Assembly (NCBI RefSeq): GCF_036388275.1
Contig: NZ_DASVSF010000060.1
Coordinates: 185,836 to 249,835, forward strand
DNA length: 64,000 bases
Reading direction: 5' to 3'
From: Longimicrobium sp.
GTDB taxonomy: Bacteria > Gemmatimonadota > Gemmatimonadetes > Longimicrobiales > Longimicrobiaceae
Part shown: positions 24,977 through 33,191 of the stretch, piece after piece
Layout of the letters: each line of letters starts with the position of its first letter
How positions within the stretch are numbered: position 1 is the first letter of the stretch
The notes under the pieces: generated by a model
What the model was told of the DNA's origin: nothing
Database searches by the model: none
What the model saw: only the letters and a program-made list of their open reading frames with translations
Made by a program: the position numbers and the translations under genes

Positions 24977-25527
24977 GCGACCGCGCGCGGCTGCTGGCGC
25001 TGCTGCTGGAGCGCTCGTTCCGCACGGGCGACTTCGTGCTCGCTTCGGGGGCGCGCAGCAGCTACTACATCGACTGCCGCACCACCACCACCCATGCGGA
25101 GGGCCAGGCGCTGGTGGGCCGCCTTGGGCTGGCGCTGCTGGCCGGGGCGGGGCTGCGACCGTCCTCCGTGGGCGGGCTGACGATGGGTGCAGACCCGGTG
25201 TCGTACGCCATCGCGCACGCGTCGTGGCTGGCGGGCGAGCCCGTGCACTCCTTTTCCGTGCGCAAGCAGCCGAAGGAGCACGGCACGGGGAAGCGGGTGG
25301 AGGGGTGCTTTGCGCCCGGGGACCGCGTGGTGGTGGTGGAAGACGTGATCACCAGCGGAAAGAGCGCCCTGCAGGCCTGCGACGCGGTAGAGGCCGAGGG
25401 CGGAACCGTGCTGGGGGTGCTGGCGCTGGTGGATCGTGAGGCGGGAGGATGTGAGGCCGTCGAAGCGCGTGGCTATCCCGTGCACGTGCTCTTCCGGGTG
25501 GGCGAGCTGCTAGAAGCGGCCGCGTAG
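24973..25527 (+). CDS. pyrE: Orotate phosphoribosyltransferase
   Basis: 184 residues. Transfers the phosphoribosyl group of PRPP to orotate, making OMP in pyrimidine synthesis. The PRPP-binding motif VVVVEDVITSGKS is at about residues 117-129, SSYYIDCR near residue 29, and the flexible-loop motif VRKQPKEHGTGK near residue 90. Length is slightly short of the 200-210 typical of the E. coli type but normal for many bacteria. The start is set by the overlap with the upstream gene. No other pyr gene is nearby. Confidence 0.95.
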   Translation: MSDRARLLALLLERSFRTGDFVLASGARSSYYIDCRTTTTHAEGQALVGRLGLALLAGAGLRPSSVGGLTMGADPVSYAIAHASWLAGEPVHSFSVRKQPKEHGTGKRVEGCFAPGDRVVVVEDVITSGKSALQACDAVEAEGGTVLGVLALVDREAGGCEAVEARGYPVHVLFRVGELLEAAA

Positions 25528-25707
25528 GGGCCCAGCTCACAGCGGAGACGGATTAGGTGCGTCTCGACTCATCCCGGCGCATGCCCCTGGCCGCCCCATC
25601 CCCAACCCTTCCCCCGCAAACTGCGCGGGGGAAGGGAGCCAGTGCCGTGCGCTTCGGCTGCCTCGCATTGCGCGGAAGGCACTCGCCCCCTGCCCGCACG
25701 CCCAGCC

Positions 25708-25775
25708 CTGTCATCCTGAGGCTCAGGCGCACCGCACCAGCCCGCAAACCGTCCTTCGCGGGCCGAAGGATCTAG
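25708..25775 (+). repeat. Dispersed repeat family B, copy 3
   Basis: TGTCATCCTGAG...GGCCGAAGGATCTAG, same orientation as 9035-9103. Both are followed by a GTAC-centred segment and then GGCGCGGCAGCGGTC. Confidence 0.8.
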
Positions 25776-25943
25776 CCGCGGACACGTACAAGCCGGGGCG
25801 CGGCAGCGGTCGCGGTTCCCGTGGAACTCGGACGCGGCGGAGGATGAGTCGGGCACTGACCCCCTGCACGGGACACCGGGGGTGAAGGAATGGCGCCGAC
25901 TCCGGCACGGGCACCGGGCACCATGAACTGGCGCCGATCCCGG

Positions 25944-25998
25944 CACGGGCGACTGAAGTCGCTGCAACAACCACACGAAGTCCGCCTGCGCGGACTGG
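25944..25998 (+). repeat. Dispersed repeat family C, copy 2
   Basis: GGGCGACTGAAGTCGCTGCA then CCACACGAAGTCCGCC. Matches copies at 5144 (inverted) and 30573. Confidence 0.7.
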
Positions 25999-26573
25999 CT
26001 TGCTCTCGTGTGATGGAGGCCAGGGTGGCGCGTCCCGAATTCGCACGGCAGGTCTGGCGTGCGGGCTGGCTGACATGGGCCGCTTCGTCGAACTGGCAGG
26101 TGGCGCCTCGGCAGGAGGCGTGCGCGTGCAGGTGAAGCCCCGAGCGGGACGCGACAGCGGCCCGCGTCGGGGCTTTCCGCTTTTCCAGCCGCGGGTTCAC
26201 CAGCCCCTGGCGCTGTGGCTGGCTCGGCGCTCGGCTGACGGCGAGGCGCGGTGGGGTGCGCTTCAACTGTTCCCAGCGCATGCCGCGGGTGGCCCCTCCC
26301 CCGGCCCTCCCCGCACGCTGCGCATGCGGAGAGGGGAGAATTCGACTACGCTTCGGCTGGCCCGGCGCACTCGACGGGCTCCCTTCCCCGCGCTGTTTGC
26401 GGGGGAAGGGCTGGGGATGGGGGGCACTTGGCCACGCACCGGGCCTGCCTGTCGGCACCTCAATCCTGGTGTGTACGGGATACGAGCATAAGCGAGGACG
26501 GGTGAGGGCCCCAGCAGAGCCGCGGCCTCTGCTCCGGTATCGCTGCCGCGCCCCGGCTCGTTCGTGCCCCAAG

Positions 26574-26641
26574 CTAGATCCTTCGGCCCGCGGAGATCGT
26601 CGCGAGGGCAGGTTCAGTGCGCCTGGGCCTCAGGATGACAG
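26574..26641 (-). repeat. Dispersed repeat family B, copy 4
   Basis: CTAGATCCTTCGGCCCGC at its left and GCCTCAGGATGACA at its right on the plus strand; inverted relative to copies 1 and 3. Confidence 0.8.
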
Positions 26642-26828
26642 GCCTCGTTGCCGCGTCGGTACCTGGATCAGCACGCCCGAGTCTGGGGTGTACCCCCTTT
26701 CCAACGCGGTTTGTGGGAGAGGTTGGACGCGTGTCAGCCGGACGGGTGAGGCCCGCCGTTGCTGTTCCCGCACGGGTCCTGCATGTTGGCCGCAGCCCTT
26801 CCCCGACCCACGACACCAGGACACGCGG

Positions 26829-28613
26829 ATGATCAGGATCGTTCCGGCACTCGCTCTTCTGCTCCTGGCCGCCCCTATGGCGGCGCAGGAGCGCGCGTAC
26901 TTTCAGCAGGGCGTCGACTACCGCATCGAGGCGGCGCTGGACGAGGAAAGCGACGTGCTGCACGGCCGCGCGCGGCTGCGCTACACCAACCGCTCCCGGT
27001 CAACGCTTGATACGCTGTTCATCCACCAGCACCTGAACGCCTTTCGCCCCAACAGCGCCTGGGCCCGGCGCGAGCTGGAATACGGCGAGCGGCGCTTCAC
27101 CAACCTGGGCCCCCAGGACCACGCGTTCGAGCGCTTCACCTCGGTGACGGTGGACGGCGCCGCCGTGCGCCCCGCCTACCCGGGCGCCCCCGACTCCACC
27201 GTGGCCGCGCTCGCGTTGCCGCGCCCGCTGGCCCCGGGCGCGTCGGTGACGGTGGTGATGGACTGGGATGCCCGGCTCAGCACCCTTCCGCGGCGGCAGG
27301 GCAGGCGGGGGCGCCACTTCGACTTCGCCCAGTGGTACCCGCGCATCGCCGTGTACGACCGCACGGGATGGGCGTACCAGGCGCTGCTGCCGCAGGGCGA
27401 GTTCTACGGCGAGTTCGGCCGCTACGACGTGACGCTGGACGTGGCCGCCGACCAGGTGATCGGCTCCACGGGCATCGCCGTGGAGGGGAACCCGGGCTAC
27501 CAGAACGCCACGCTGGGCCTTTCCGTGCGGCCGGGCCCGGCGGACGGGCTGGGGCTGCTGGCGGGGGAGCCGGCGGCGGGCCGCAAGCGCGTGCGCTTCG
27601 TGGCGGACAGCGTGCACCACTTCGGTTGGAGCGCCGACCCGGCGTACATGCACGAGTTCGTGGAGCGCTCGGTGCTCGACGAGGCGAGGGGGATGCACGG
27701 TGTGGCGGGAATCCACGTGCTGTACCTGCCCGGCGACACCGCGTGGGACGAGAACGCCGCCACCCGGCGCACCTACGACGCCCTCACCTGGCTGGAAGGG
27801 GTGTTCGGCCCCTACCCCTGGCCGCAGCTCACCAACCTTCACCGGCTGGAAAGCGGCGGCACCGAGTTTCCCATGCTGGTGATGAACGGCTCGGCCAGCG
27901 AAGGGCTGATCGTGCACGAGGTGACGCACCAGTACCTGCACGGCATCCTGGCCAACAACGAGTGGCGCGAGGGATGGCTGGACGAAGGCTTCACCTCGTT
28001 CATGGTCAATTGGCGGCGCGAGCTGCAGGGCGACACCGCCGTGTGGCGCGCAACCATGGCCGGGCTGGAGCGGCTGGAGCGGACGGATTCCATCGAGGCC
28101 ATCGGCCTGCCGGGCGCGGCCTTCTCGTCGCCCCGCATCTACAGCGCGATGACGTACACCCGTGCCTCGGCCGTCTTCCGCATGCTGCGCGAACTGGTGG
28201 GCGAGCAGACGTTCCGCCGGATCCTGCGTACCTTCTACGCGCGCCACCGGCTTCAGCACGTGACGGGCGAAGACTTCCAGCGCGTGGCCGAGGAGGTGAG
28301 CCGGCGCGACCTGGACTGGTTCTTCGGGCAGTGGATCGCGCGGACCGACCGGCTGGACTACGGCATCGCCCGGGCGAGCACCGCGCCCACCGGCGACGGC
28401 CGCTGGCGCACGCGCGTGGAGGTGCTGCGCATGGGCCAGGCGTGGATGCCCGTGGTGCTGCGCGTGGGCGACACGACGCGCACGCTGGATTCACGCGCCC
28501 GCCGGCAGACGGTGGAGGTCGTCACCCGCGCCCGCCCGGCGGAGGCCGTGCTGGACCCCGAGTGGGTGCTGCTGGACATGGAGCGCGCCAACAACCGCGC
28601 GGAGCTTCGCTGA
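26829..28613 (+). CDS. M1 family metallopeptidase, exported
   Basis: 594-residue zinc aminopeptidase of the M1 family, acting on N-termini of peptides outside the cytoplasm. The ATG at 26829 opens a signal peptide (MIRIVPALALLLLAAPMAAQ); a longer upstream frame runs through repeats and is not used. The zinc site reads His363-Glu364-x-x-His367 (HEVTHQ) with Glu386 18 residues on (WLDEG). The substrate-binding GGMEN-type motif is altered to GGTEFP. The crcB gene begins two bases after the stop, so both are likely co-transcribed. Confidence 0.93.
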   Translation: MIRIVPALALLLLAAPMAAQERAYFQQGVDYRIEAALDEESDVLHGRARLRYTNRSRSTLDTLFIHQHLNAFRPNSAWARRELEYGERRFTNLGPQDHAFERFTSVTVDGAAVRPAYPGAPDSTVAALALPRPLAPGASVTVVMDWDARLSTLPRRQGRRGRHFDFAQWYPRIAVYDRTGWAYQALLPQGEFYGEFGRYDVTLDVAADQVIGSTGIAVEGNPGYQNATLGLSVRPGPADGLGLLAGEPAAGRKRVRFVADSVHHFGWSADPAYMHEFVERSVLDEARGMHGVAGIHVLYLPGDTAWDENAATRRTYDALTWLEGVFGPYPWPQLTNLHRLESGGTEFPMLVMNGSASEGLIVHEVTHQYLHGILANNEWREGWLDEGFTSFMVNWRRELQGDTAVWRATMAGLERLERTDSIEAIGLPGAAFSSPRIYSAMTYTRASAVFRMLRELVGEQTFRRILRTFYARHRLQHVTGEDFQRVAEEVSRRDLDWFFGQWIARTDRLDYGIARASTAPTGDGRWRTRVEVLRMGQAWMPVVLRVGDTTRTLDSRARRQTVEVVTRARPAEAVLDPEWVLLDMERANNRAELR

Positions 28614-28614
28614 C

Positions 28615-28980
28615 GTGAACTGGCTGCTGGTGGCGCTCGGCGGGGCGGCGGGCGCCGTCGCGCGCTACGGCGCCGGGCGGTGGGTGGGCGTGCCCGCCGG
28701 GGCCGGGTTCCCGTGGGCGACGTTTGGGGTGAACGTGGCGGGCTCGCTGCTGCTGGGAATCGTGGTGGCCCTCGTTCCGCCGGACGATCCGCGGCGCGCG
28801 CTGCTGGCCGTGGGCTTCTGCGGCGGACTGACCACGTTCAGCACCTTTGGATACGAGACGATGGTGCTCTGGCAGCACCGCGCGTACGGCGTGGCGGCGG
28901 CCTACGTAGGGCTCAGCCTGGTGTCCGGTTTGCTCGGTGTCGTGCTCGGAATGTGGGGCGCTACAAGGCTGGCGCCATGA
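28615..28980 (+). CDS. crcB: Fluoride ion channel CrcB/Fluc
   Basis: 121 residues, four membrane helices. CrcB/Fluc forms a dual-topology dimer that lets fluoride leave the cell. Diagnostic motifs: GGAAGAVARYG near the N terminus, NVAGSLLLG (conserved pore Asn) near residue 40 and GGLTTFSTFGYE (phenylalanine box) near residue 71. It starts with GTG directly after the M1 peptidase stop. No fluoride riboswitch is seen before it, which is expected since it is not the first gene of the transcript. Confidence 0.95.
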   Translation: MNWLLVALGGAAGAVARYGAGRWVGVPAGAGFPWATFGVNVAGSLLLGIVVALVPPDDPRRALLAVGFCGGLTTFSTFGYETMVLWQHRAYGVAAAYVGLSLVSGLLGVVLGMWGATRLAP

Positions 28981-29047
28981 GCGCGCATGTATTTTTTCCT
29001 GGCTTCCGCGCTGCTCACAGTGTATCTTTTCGGGAGGATGATGGACC

Positions 29048-29284
29048 ATGAGCAAGAGGAAGAAGATGCTCACCGCCGAAGAGATTGAGATTGCCGCGCT
29101 CCGGCTCCCGGAAGACGAGCTGGTCCCCCTGGTTGACCGTCTGCTCGCGCAGTTGGCTGCCGTCCGGGCCATCAGCCCCGCTGTGCTCGACGACGCCGAG
29201 CGCCGCCTGGACGCGATTTACGCCGGCCATGCGCCCACCATCGGCTTCGACGATCTGCTCGCGGAACTGGAACGGGATCTTTGA
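29048..29284 (+). CDS. Addiction-module antitoxin-like protein (first antitoxin)
   Basis: 78 residues, helical and acidic, resembling the unstable antitoxins paired with RelE/ParE toxins (addiction-module component family): EIEIAALRLPEDELVPLVDR, then ERRLDAIYAGHAPTIGFDDL. A GGGAGG ribosome site lies 10 bases before the ATG. The stop overlaps the toxin start (TTGA). It would bind and inhibit the toxin and repress the operon. Confidence 0.8.
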   Translation: MSKRKKMLTAEEIEIAALRLPEDELVPLVDRLLAQLAAVRAISPAVLDDAERRLDAIYAGHAPTIGFDDLLAELERDL

Positions 29285-29583
29285 ACGTCCGGTTCTCCAT
29301 CGAGGCCCGCGCGCAGATTCTCGAGGCCAAGGCGTACTTCCTGAAACAGAAGCGCGAGCGCGCCGCCGGGTTCGTGCGTGAAGTGCGTCGCGTCGGCACG
29401 CTGCTAGGCGAATTCCCAGATTTGGGCGTGAGCCGGGGCCGCTTACGTCTTGCCTTGCTGCAGGGGTTCCCGTACGCCCTTCTGTACGAGGTCAGGACGG
29501 ATACGATCTACGTCACCAATCTGATCCACCAGGGAAGCGAGCGGTACGCCCAACTTGCCGATCGCGACGGAGATGAACCGTGA
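29281..29583 (+). CDS. RelE/ParE-family toxin
   Basis: 100 residues from a TTG start that overlaps the antitoxin stop. Typical RelE/ParE pattern: N-terminal strand (VRFSIEARAQILEAKAYF), a helical hairpin, then RLRLALLQGFPYALLYEVR and the final strand TIYVTNLIHQGS, ending in a basic loop. ParE members poison gyrase and RelE members cleave mRNA; which applies cannot be read here. It sits between two antitoxin-like genes. Confidence 0.87.
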   Translation: MNVRFSIEARAQILEAKAYFLKQKRERAAGFVREVRRVGTLLGEFPDLGVSRGRLRLALLQGFPYALLYEVRTDTIYVTNLIHQGSERYAQLADRDGDEP

Positions 29584-29909
29584 GCCGGAGAAAACGCCCC
29601 CTCACCATGGAACGGATCAAGGCCGCTGCGCTGGAACTGCCGGAGCAGCAGCTGGATGACCTGGTCGACGCTTTGGCTGCAACGCGGCCCGTTCGCCGCG
29701 GCGCTGGGGAGGCGTGGATTCAGGAGGCCGAACGGCGTATCGAACTCTATCATGAAGGCAAGCTGGAGACGTTCGACGCCGCCGACGTTCTGGAGGACGA
29801 TGAATGGGCCGCCGAAGTCGAGCGGCGAATTGTCGAGGTCGACTCGGGCGAGGTAACGCCGATCCCGATCAAGGAGGCGAGGGCGCAATGGCGAGCATTG
29901 CTCCGCTGA
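29580..29909 (+). CDS. Second addiction-module antitoxin-like protein
   Basis: 109 residues from a GTG start overlapping the toxin stop (GTGA). It belongs to the same family as the first antitoxin: IKAAALELPEQQLDDLVDAL and later EWAAEVERRIVEVDSGEV. The second half is longer than in the first antitoxin. No toxin follows. It may be a second partner for the same toxin or the remains of a duplicated module. Confidence 0.78.
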   Translation: MSRRKRPLTMERIKAAALELPEQQLDDLVDALAATRPVRRGAGEAWIQEAERRIELYHEGKLETFDAADVLEDDEWAAEVERRIVEVDSGEVTPIPIKEARAQWRALLR

Positions 29910-30037
29910 GCCCTGTTGTGCGCCGATCTGGTTTGGGTCGTCGCCGGCCGGTTGGATTTTCGCACTGCGTCCGCCCGCTCCGCGTTCCGATCCCGAACCT
30001 TGCGGGTCACATGCAGTCTACGAATGGGCGCGATCGG

Positions 30038-30538
30038 ATGCTGGCGCGATGGATGTTGCGCCTTGCCGCCGCCATCCTGCTGTCCCTGGTCTGTGGCCAG
30101 GTGCAGGCGCAGCCGTCGCGGGACCGGCAGGCGGGCGTTCTGCTGCGGGTGGAAACGCCGGAGGGGCGGTTCGCGGGCACCCTCGTCACGGCCTTGCCAG
30201 ACACAGTCGTCCTGCGGTCGCCCGCGACGGCGGTGCTGTTCCGCATTCCCGTGCGGGACATCCTTCGCGTTGAGGAAGGCTTGGGGCGGCCTCCGCTCAC
30301 CAAACTGGTGATCGAGCGCGGACTGCAGGGCGCCGCGATCGGCGCCGTGGCCGGAGCGGTGTTCGGGCTGTACCTGCAGTCTGAGTCCGGCGCGAACATG
30401 GTGTGGTTCTCTACGCTCGTCGCCGCGGAGGTGGGTGCGATCACCGGCGGGGTCTCGGCGCTCACGGAACGGCGCCGGGAGCGCTGGCGCGTGATCCAGC
30501 TTCCCATCGGCGGGCCTCACGATCACCAGCGTCCGTGA
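30038..30538 (+). CDS. Exported hypothetical protein with Gly-rich membrane segment
   Basis: 166 residues from the ATG at 30038, which begins a signal peptide (MLARWMLRLAAAILLSLVCG, cleavage near AQA). The mature part has a small beta domain (LLRVETPEGRFAGTLVTALP) and then a Gly/Ala-rich hydrophobic region (GAAIGAVAGAVFGLYLQ). It resembles in plan the protein at 42672 and the two at 56741-57486: a short beta domain plus a glycine-rich membrane hairpin. Function unknown. Confidence 0.7.
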   Translation: MLARWMLRLAAAILLSLVCGQVQAQPSRDRQAGVLLRVETPEGRFAGTLVTALPDTVVLRSPATAVLFRIPVRDILRVEEGLGRPPLTKLVIERGLQGAAIGAVAGAVFGLYLQSESGANMVWFSTLVAAEVGAITGGVSALTERRRERWRVIQLPIGGPHDHQRP

Positions 30539-30572
30539 GTCCCGCAGGGACTGAGCGGCGAAGTGGTCCCTC

Positions 30573-30624
30573 GGGCGAATAAATTCGCTGCAACGACTAC
30601 ACGATGTCCACCTTCGTGGACTGC
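30573..30624 (+). repeat. Dispersed repeat family C, copy 3
   Basis: GGGCGAATAAATTCGCTGCA, then ACACGATGTCCACCTTCGTG, with a GTCCAC/GTGGAC hairpin. It lies just after the stop of the preceding gene. Confidence 0.7.
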
Positions 30625-30697
30625 CTGCTGTGGCGCGGGTTCAGCCGGGTGGCGCGCCTTGTGTTCGGGGTGACCGTCATTCCCGTTTCCCTCTTCC

Positions 30698-31294
30698 CTA
30701 TTCCCTCTCGTCATCGTCGGAGTGGCCCCACGGCGCGGGGGGCGGTGCGACGGGGCGGGTGAGGTCGAACTCCACGCGGAAGCGGCGGTCGGTGCCTTCG
30801 CGGCGCAGGGCGTAGGCGAAGCGTGCGCCCGGCATTACCTCCACCGTCCAGACGTTGGTGACGGCTGCGGGGATCAGGGTGGCGGTGTGGGCATCGGCAT
30901 GGAATTCCTGCGTGGACGCCGTCCCGGGGCCGCGCGTGTCGCCGCCGTACTGCGTGATGCGGTCTTCGCTGCCGTCGGCGTGGCGGTGGTCGTGCTTCAG
31001 CCGCAGCCCGGTGGCGGTACGGGTGATGATCCACGTCCGCGAGTGGTCGTCGCCCACGTGAAAGGGAACCTGCACCTCGGTTTCCGAGCACCGGCGCACG
31101 TGCATCACCATCGGCTTGCCCGCGAACGCCGTGTCGCCGGGCGCGGAGCCCACCGCCATCCTTCCGCCGTATGCGCGCCCGCACAGCCCCTGGAGCGTCG
31201 CCCAGAACGTGTCTTGCTGGCTGGCGGGCGCGGGCGCCGTGGCCCGGCATCCCACGAGCGCGGCACAGCACAGCACGATCATCGCTCGGCGCAT
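30698..31294 (-). CDS. Lipoprotein of unknown function (198 aa)
   Basis: Starts at the ATG at 31294 with a lipoprotein signal (MRRAMIVLCCAALVGC). The mature part is beta-rich with regular hydrophobic/polar alternation (KPMVMHVRRCSETEVQVPF, then TWIITRTATGLRLKHDHRH, then RFAYALRREGTDRRFRVEF). It probably folds as a beta-sandwich or barrel in the periplasm. Two cysteines near residues 37 and 70 could form a disulfide. Family not recognised. Confidence 0.75.
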   Translation of the reverse strand: MRRAMIVLCCAALVGCRATAPAPASQQDTFWATLQGLCGRAYGGRMAVGSAPGDTAFAGKPMVMHVRRCSETEVQVPFHVGDDHSRTWIITRTATGLRLKHDHRHADGSEDRITQYGGDTRGPGTASTQEFHADAHTATLIPAAVTNVWTVEVMPGARFAYALRREGTDRRFRVEFDLTRPVAPPPAPWGHSDDDERE

Positions 31295-31361
31295 CGATTC
31301 TCCAGGTGGGGGATGTGCAGGGAAGGCGGAAGCGCCGGGCAGGCGGCGCTTCCGCGGTGCA

Positions 31362-31631
31362 TCAGGTGAAGTTGACGATGTCGGTGTACCAGAGGGCGAA
31401 CAGCGACAGGAGCACCAGCAGGAGCAGGAAGGCAACCATCCACCCGGTCTTGCCACCGCGCCGTCGGACCGGGGCGTGCTCGCGGGGGTCGTGCACGGGG
31501 CCGGCGTGCGCGCGGTCGTGCCCCTGGCGGCCGGCGACGGCACCGGCCGGTTCACGGATTCCGCAGTGGGGGCACAACGCCGCCTCGCTGCTGACGCTTC
31601 CGCCGCACTCGCGGCATGGAACCATTGCCAT
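31362..31631 (-). CDS. Zinc-ribbon membrane protein (89 aa)
   Basis: Begins MAMVPCRECGGSVSSEAALC, a four-cysteine zinc ribbon (CxxC at 6-9 and 20-23, the latter CPHC). A His/Arg-rich linker follows, and one C-terminal membrane helix (WMVAFLLLLVLLSLFALWY). GAGG precedes the ATG at 31631. It would be a tail-anchored membrane protein with its zinc ribbon in the cytoplasm. Role unknown. Confidence 0.75.
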   Translation of the reverse strand: MAMVPCRECGGSVSSEAALCPHCGIREPAGAVAGRQGHDRAHAGPVHDPREHAPVRRRGGKTGWMVAFLLLLVLLSLFALWYTDIVNFT

Positions 31632-31753
31632 CACCACCTCTACCCGTCTCGGGGAACCCGCGTACTTCGATGGGCTCCGAAGCGGCAAGAGGTGGGCCGC
31701 CTGTCCGCTTCCGTGCCGCGGAACGCCTTGCATCTTACGCCCAACCCAGATCC

Positions 31754-32515
31754 GTGACGACACGCTTTGCGGTGAGCCTGGTGTGCCTCTCGCTCGCGAG
31801 TTCACAAGCGGCCTGCGCCAGCACCGCGCCCGCCGCGCGGCCAGGGAGCACGGCGGCGGACACCACCGGAGCGCTCGCCGCGCAACGTGACTGGTGGCGC
31901 GCGTTCGCCACCGCCGACACGGCGTACCTGCAGGCCCACACGGCGCAGGACTTCTCACTGACGCTGAGCAGTGGGCGGGCGTTCGACGGGGCAGCCATGC
32001 TCGCGCAGGCAGCGAGCCACGTCAACGGCGGGCGCCTGGCGATGCAGTGGGCGGAGGAGTCGGTGGGCGTGGCGGCGCCTCCGCTGGCGGTCGCCACCCT
32101 GCGCGTGACGGAGACAGACGGGCCCACCTCCGCCAGCTACCGCTATCTGACCGTGCTGGAGCGCGGCGGCGGAATTTGGCGCGTCGCTGCGGCCCAGAGC
32201 ACGCGCGAGCTGGTGTTCACGCCCCGGGTACCCGTTGAGCGATCCGGTCTGCTGGGCGACTTCGCGGGGGGATACAGAACGCCGCGCGGCCTGGTTCTTC
32301 GCGTGGAGGTGCGCGGCGCGGCATTGGCGATGGTGGAGCCGTCCGGCGCCGAGATTCCCCTGGAGCCCATCGGCCCGGGAATCTTCGAGTTCCGCCAGCT
32401 GTCACCGTCCAACGGAATGGTGCGCATGGTGTTCACCCGCGACGCCACCGGCCGCATCGCCGGCATGACGCGGCTGATCAACGGTGAGGCTACGACGTTT
32501 CCGCGCATCCCCTGA
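31754..32515 (+). CDS. Exported NTF2-like (DUF4440-type) protein
   Basis: 253 residues from a GTG at 31754, where a signal peptide begins (VTTRFAVSLVCLSLASSQA). Mature residues ~35-155 fit an NTF2/SnoaL-like fold of the DUF4440 type: a helical start (ALAAQRDWWRAFATADTAYL), then a curved sheet ending in WRVAAAQSTREL. A second beta domain fills the C-terminal ~90 residues (GGYRTPRGLVLRVEV). Enzymatic or binding role unknown. It is divergent from the zinc-ribbon gene. Confidence 0.7.
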   Translation: MTTRFAVSLVCLSLASSQAACASTAPAARPGSTAADTTGALAAQRDWWRAFATADTAYLQAHTAQDFSLTLSSGRAFDGAAMLAQAASHVNGGRLAMQWAEESVGVAAPPLAVATLRVTETDGPTSASYRYLTVLERGGGIWRVAAAQSTRELVFTPRVPVERSGLLGDFAGGYRTPRGLVLRVEVRGAALAMVEPSGAEIPLEPIGPGIFEFRQLSPSNGMVRMVFTRDATGRIAGMTRLINGEATTFPRIP

Positions 32516-32536
32516 TCTCGCTCGCCGCGGCCGGCG

Positions 32537-32995
32537 TCAGTCCGCGGCCGGGCTTTCCGTGCCGTCCGCCGGCTCGCGCGGAAGCAGCTCCATGCGGATG
32601 GCGTAGTCGCGAAAGCCCTGCGACTGCCAGAACCCGTGGCCGGTGTGGTTGCTGGCCAGCACGTCAAGCGTGACGCGGGCGTACGCCGGAATCACTTTCG
32701 AGAGCAGCACCTGGATGGCGCGCCGCCCCACGCCCTTGCCGCGGTGCTCCTTGAGCACGAAGAAGTGGCGGATGTACGCCGAGTCTTCGTCCACGCTCAC
32801 CATGGAATAGGCCACGGTAGCGCCCTCTTCCAAAAAGAGGACGGCCGTGTAGTCGTCTTCGCGGATCCAGCGGAGCATGCGCTCCTCCAGCCGCTGCAGC
32901 GACATCCCTCCGCCGTCCCACTCGTCCTCGATCAGCTGGCGGTTGATCTCGGCCAGGAAAGCCGCGTCCGATTCCTCCGCGTACCGAAATTCCAT
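32537..32995 (-). CDS. GNAT-family N-acetyltransferase
   Basis: 152 residues. Acetyl-CoA-dependent transferase of the GNAT fold. The acetyl-CoA loop motif Q/RxxGxG/A appears as EHRGKGVGRRA around residue 84, and the later motif NHTGHGFWQSQGF is typical. The acceptor is unknown. It stands alone, convergent with the preceding gene and divergent from the NAD(P)-binding protein gene. Confidence 0.9.
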   Translation of the reverse strand: MEFRYAEESDAAFLAEINRQLIEDEWDGGGMSLQRLEERMLRWIREDDYTAVLFLEEGATVAYSMVSVDEDSAYIRHFFVLKEHRGKGVGRRAIQVLLSKVIPAYARVTLDVLASNHTGHGFWQSQGFRDYAIRMELLPREPADGTESPAAD

Positions 32996-33191
32996 CGTTC
33001 GTCCCAAAGATGTGTCGAGTCGTTTCGCATCCGCCGGGCGGCGATGGCGACGGCGGTTTTCGTGCCGCCCGCGCCCCAGCCGCGCCGGAAGATACGCCCG
33101 GTGGCAGGAGGCTGGACAGCGGCCCGCCCGCGTACGACCTTGCGCTCCAGTGCTCGTTTCTGCGACACCATCTGCCACACAAGGGGCTCGG

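Larger units (their letters stand above)
25528..26828. other. 1.3-kb intergenic repeat field
   Basis: No supportable gene. It contains family B copies (25708, 26574), a family C copy (25944), and GC-rich hairpin repeats of the type CTTCCCC...GGGGAAG (around 25605-25638, 26290-26335 and 26380-26420). Between 26455 and 26755 the order of units on the minus strand repeats the order A-B seen on the plus strand at 9035-9234, so a composite element is present. Open frames across it are not protein-like. Confidence 0.7.

Noticed and set aside
25528..26828. Open frames of 60-270 codons in the repeat field
   Set aside because: They run through hairpin repeats shared with 8.9-9.6 kb and 46.5 kb and have no ribosome sites or domain pattern.
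28530..28615. Fluoride riboswitch before crcB
   Set aside because: The crcB start is two bases after the M1 peptidase stop, and I see no conserved riboswitch core in the coding region upstream.
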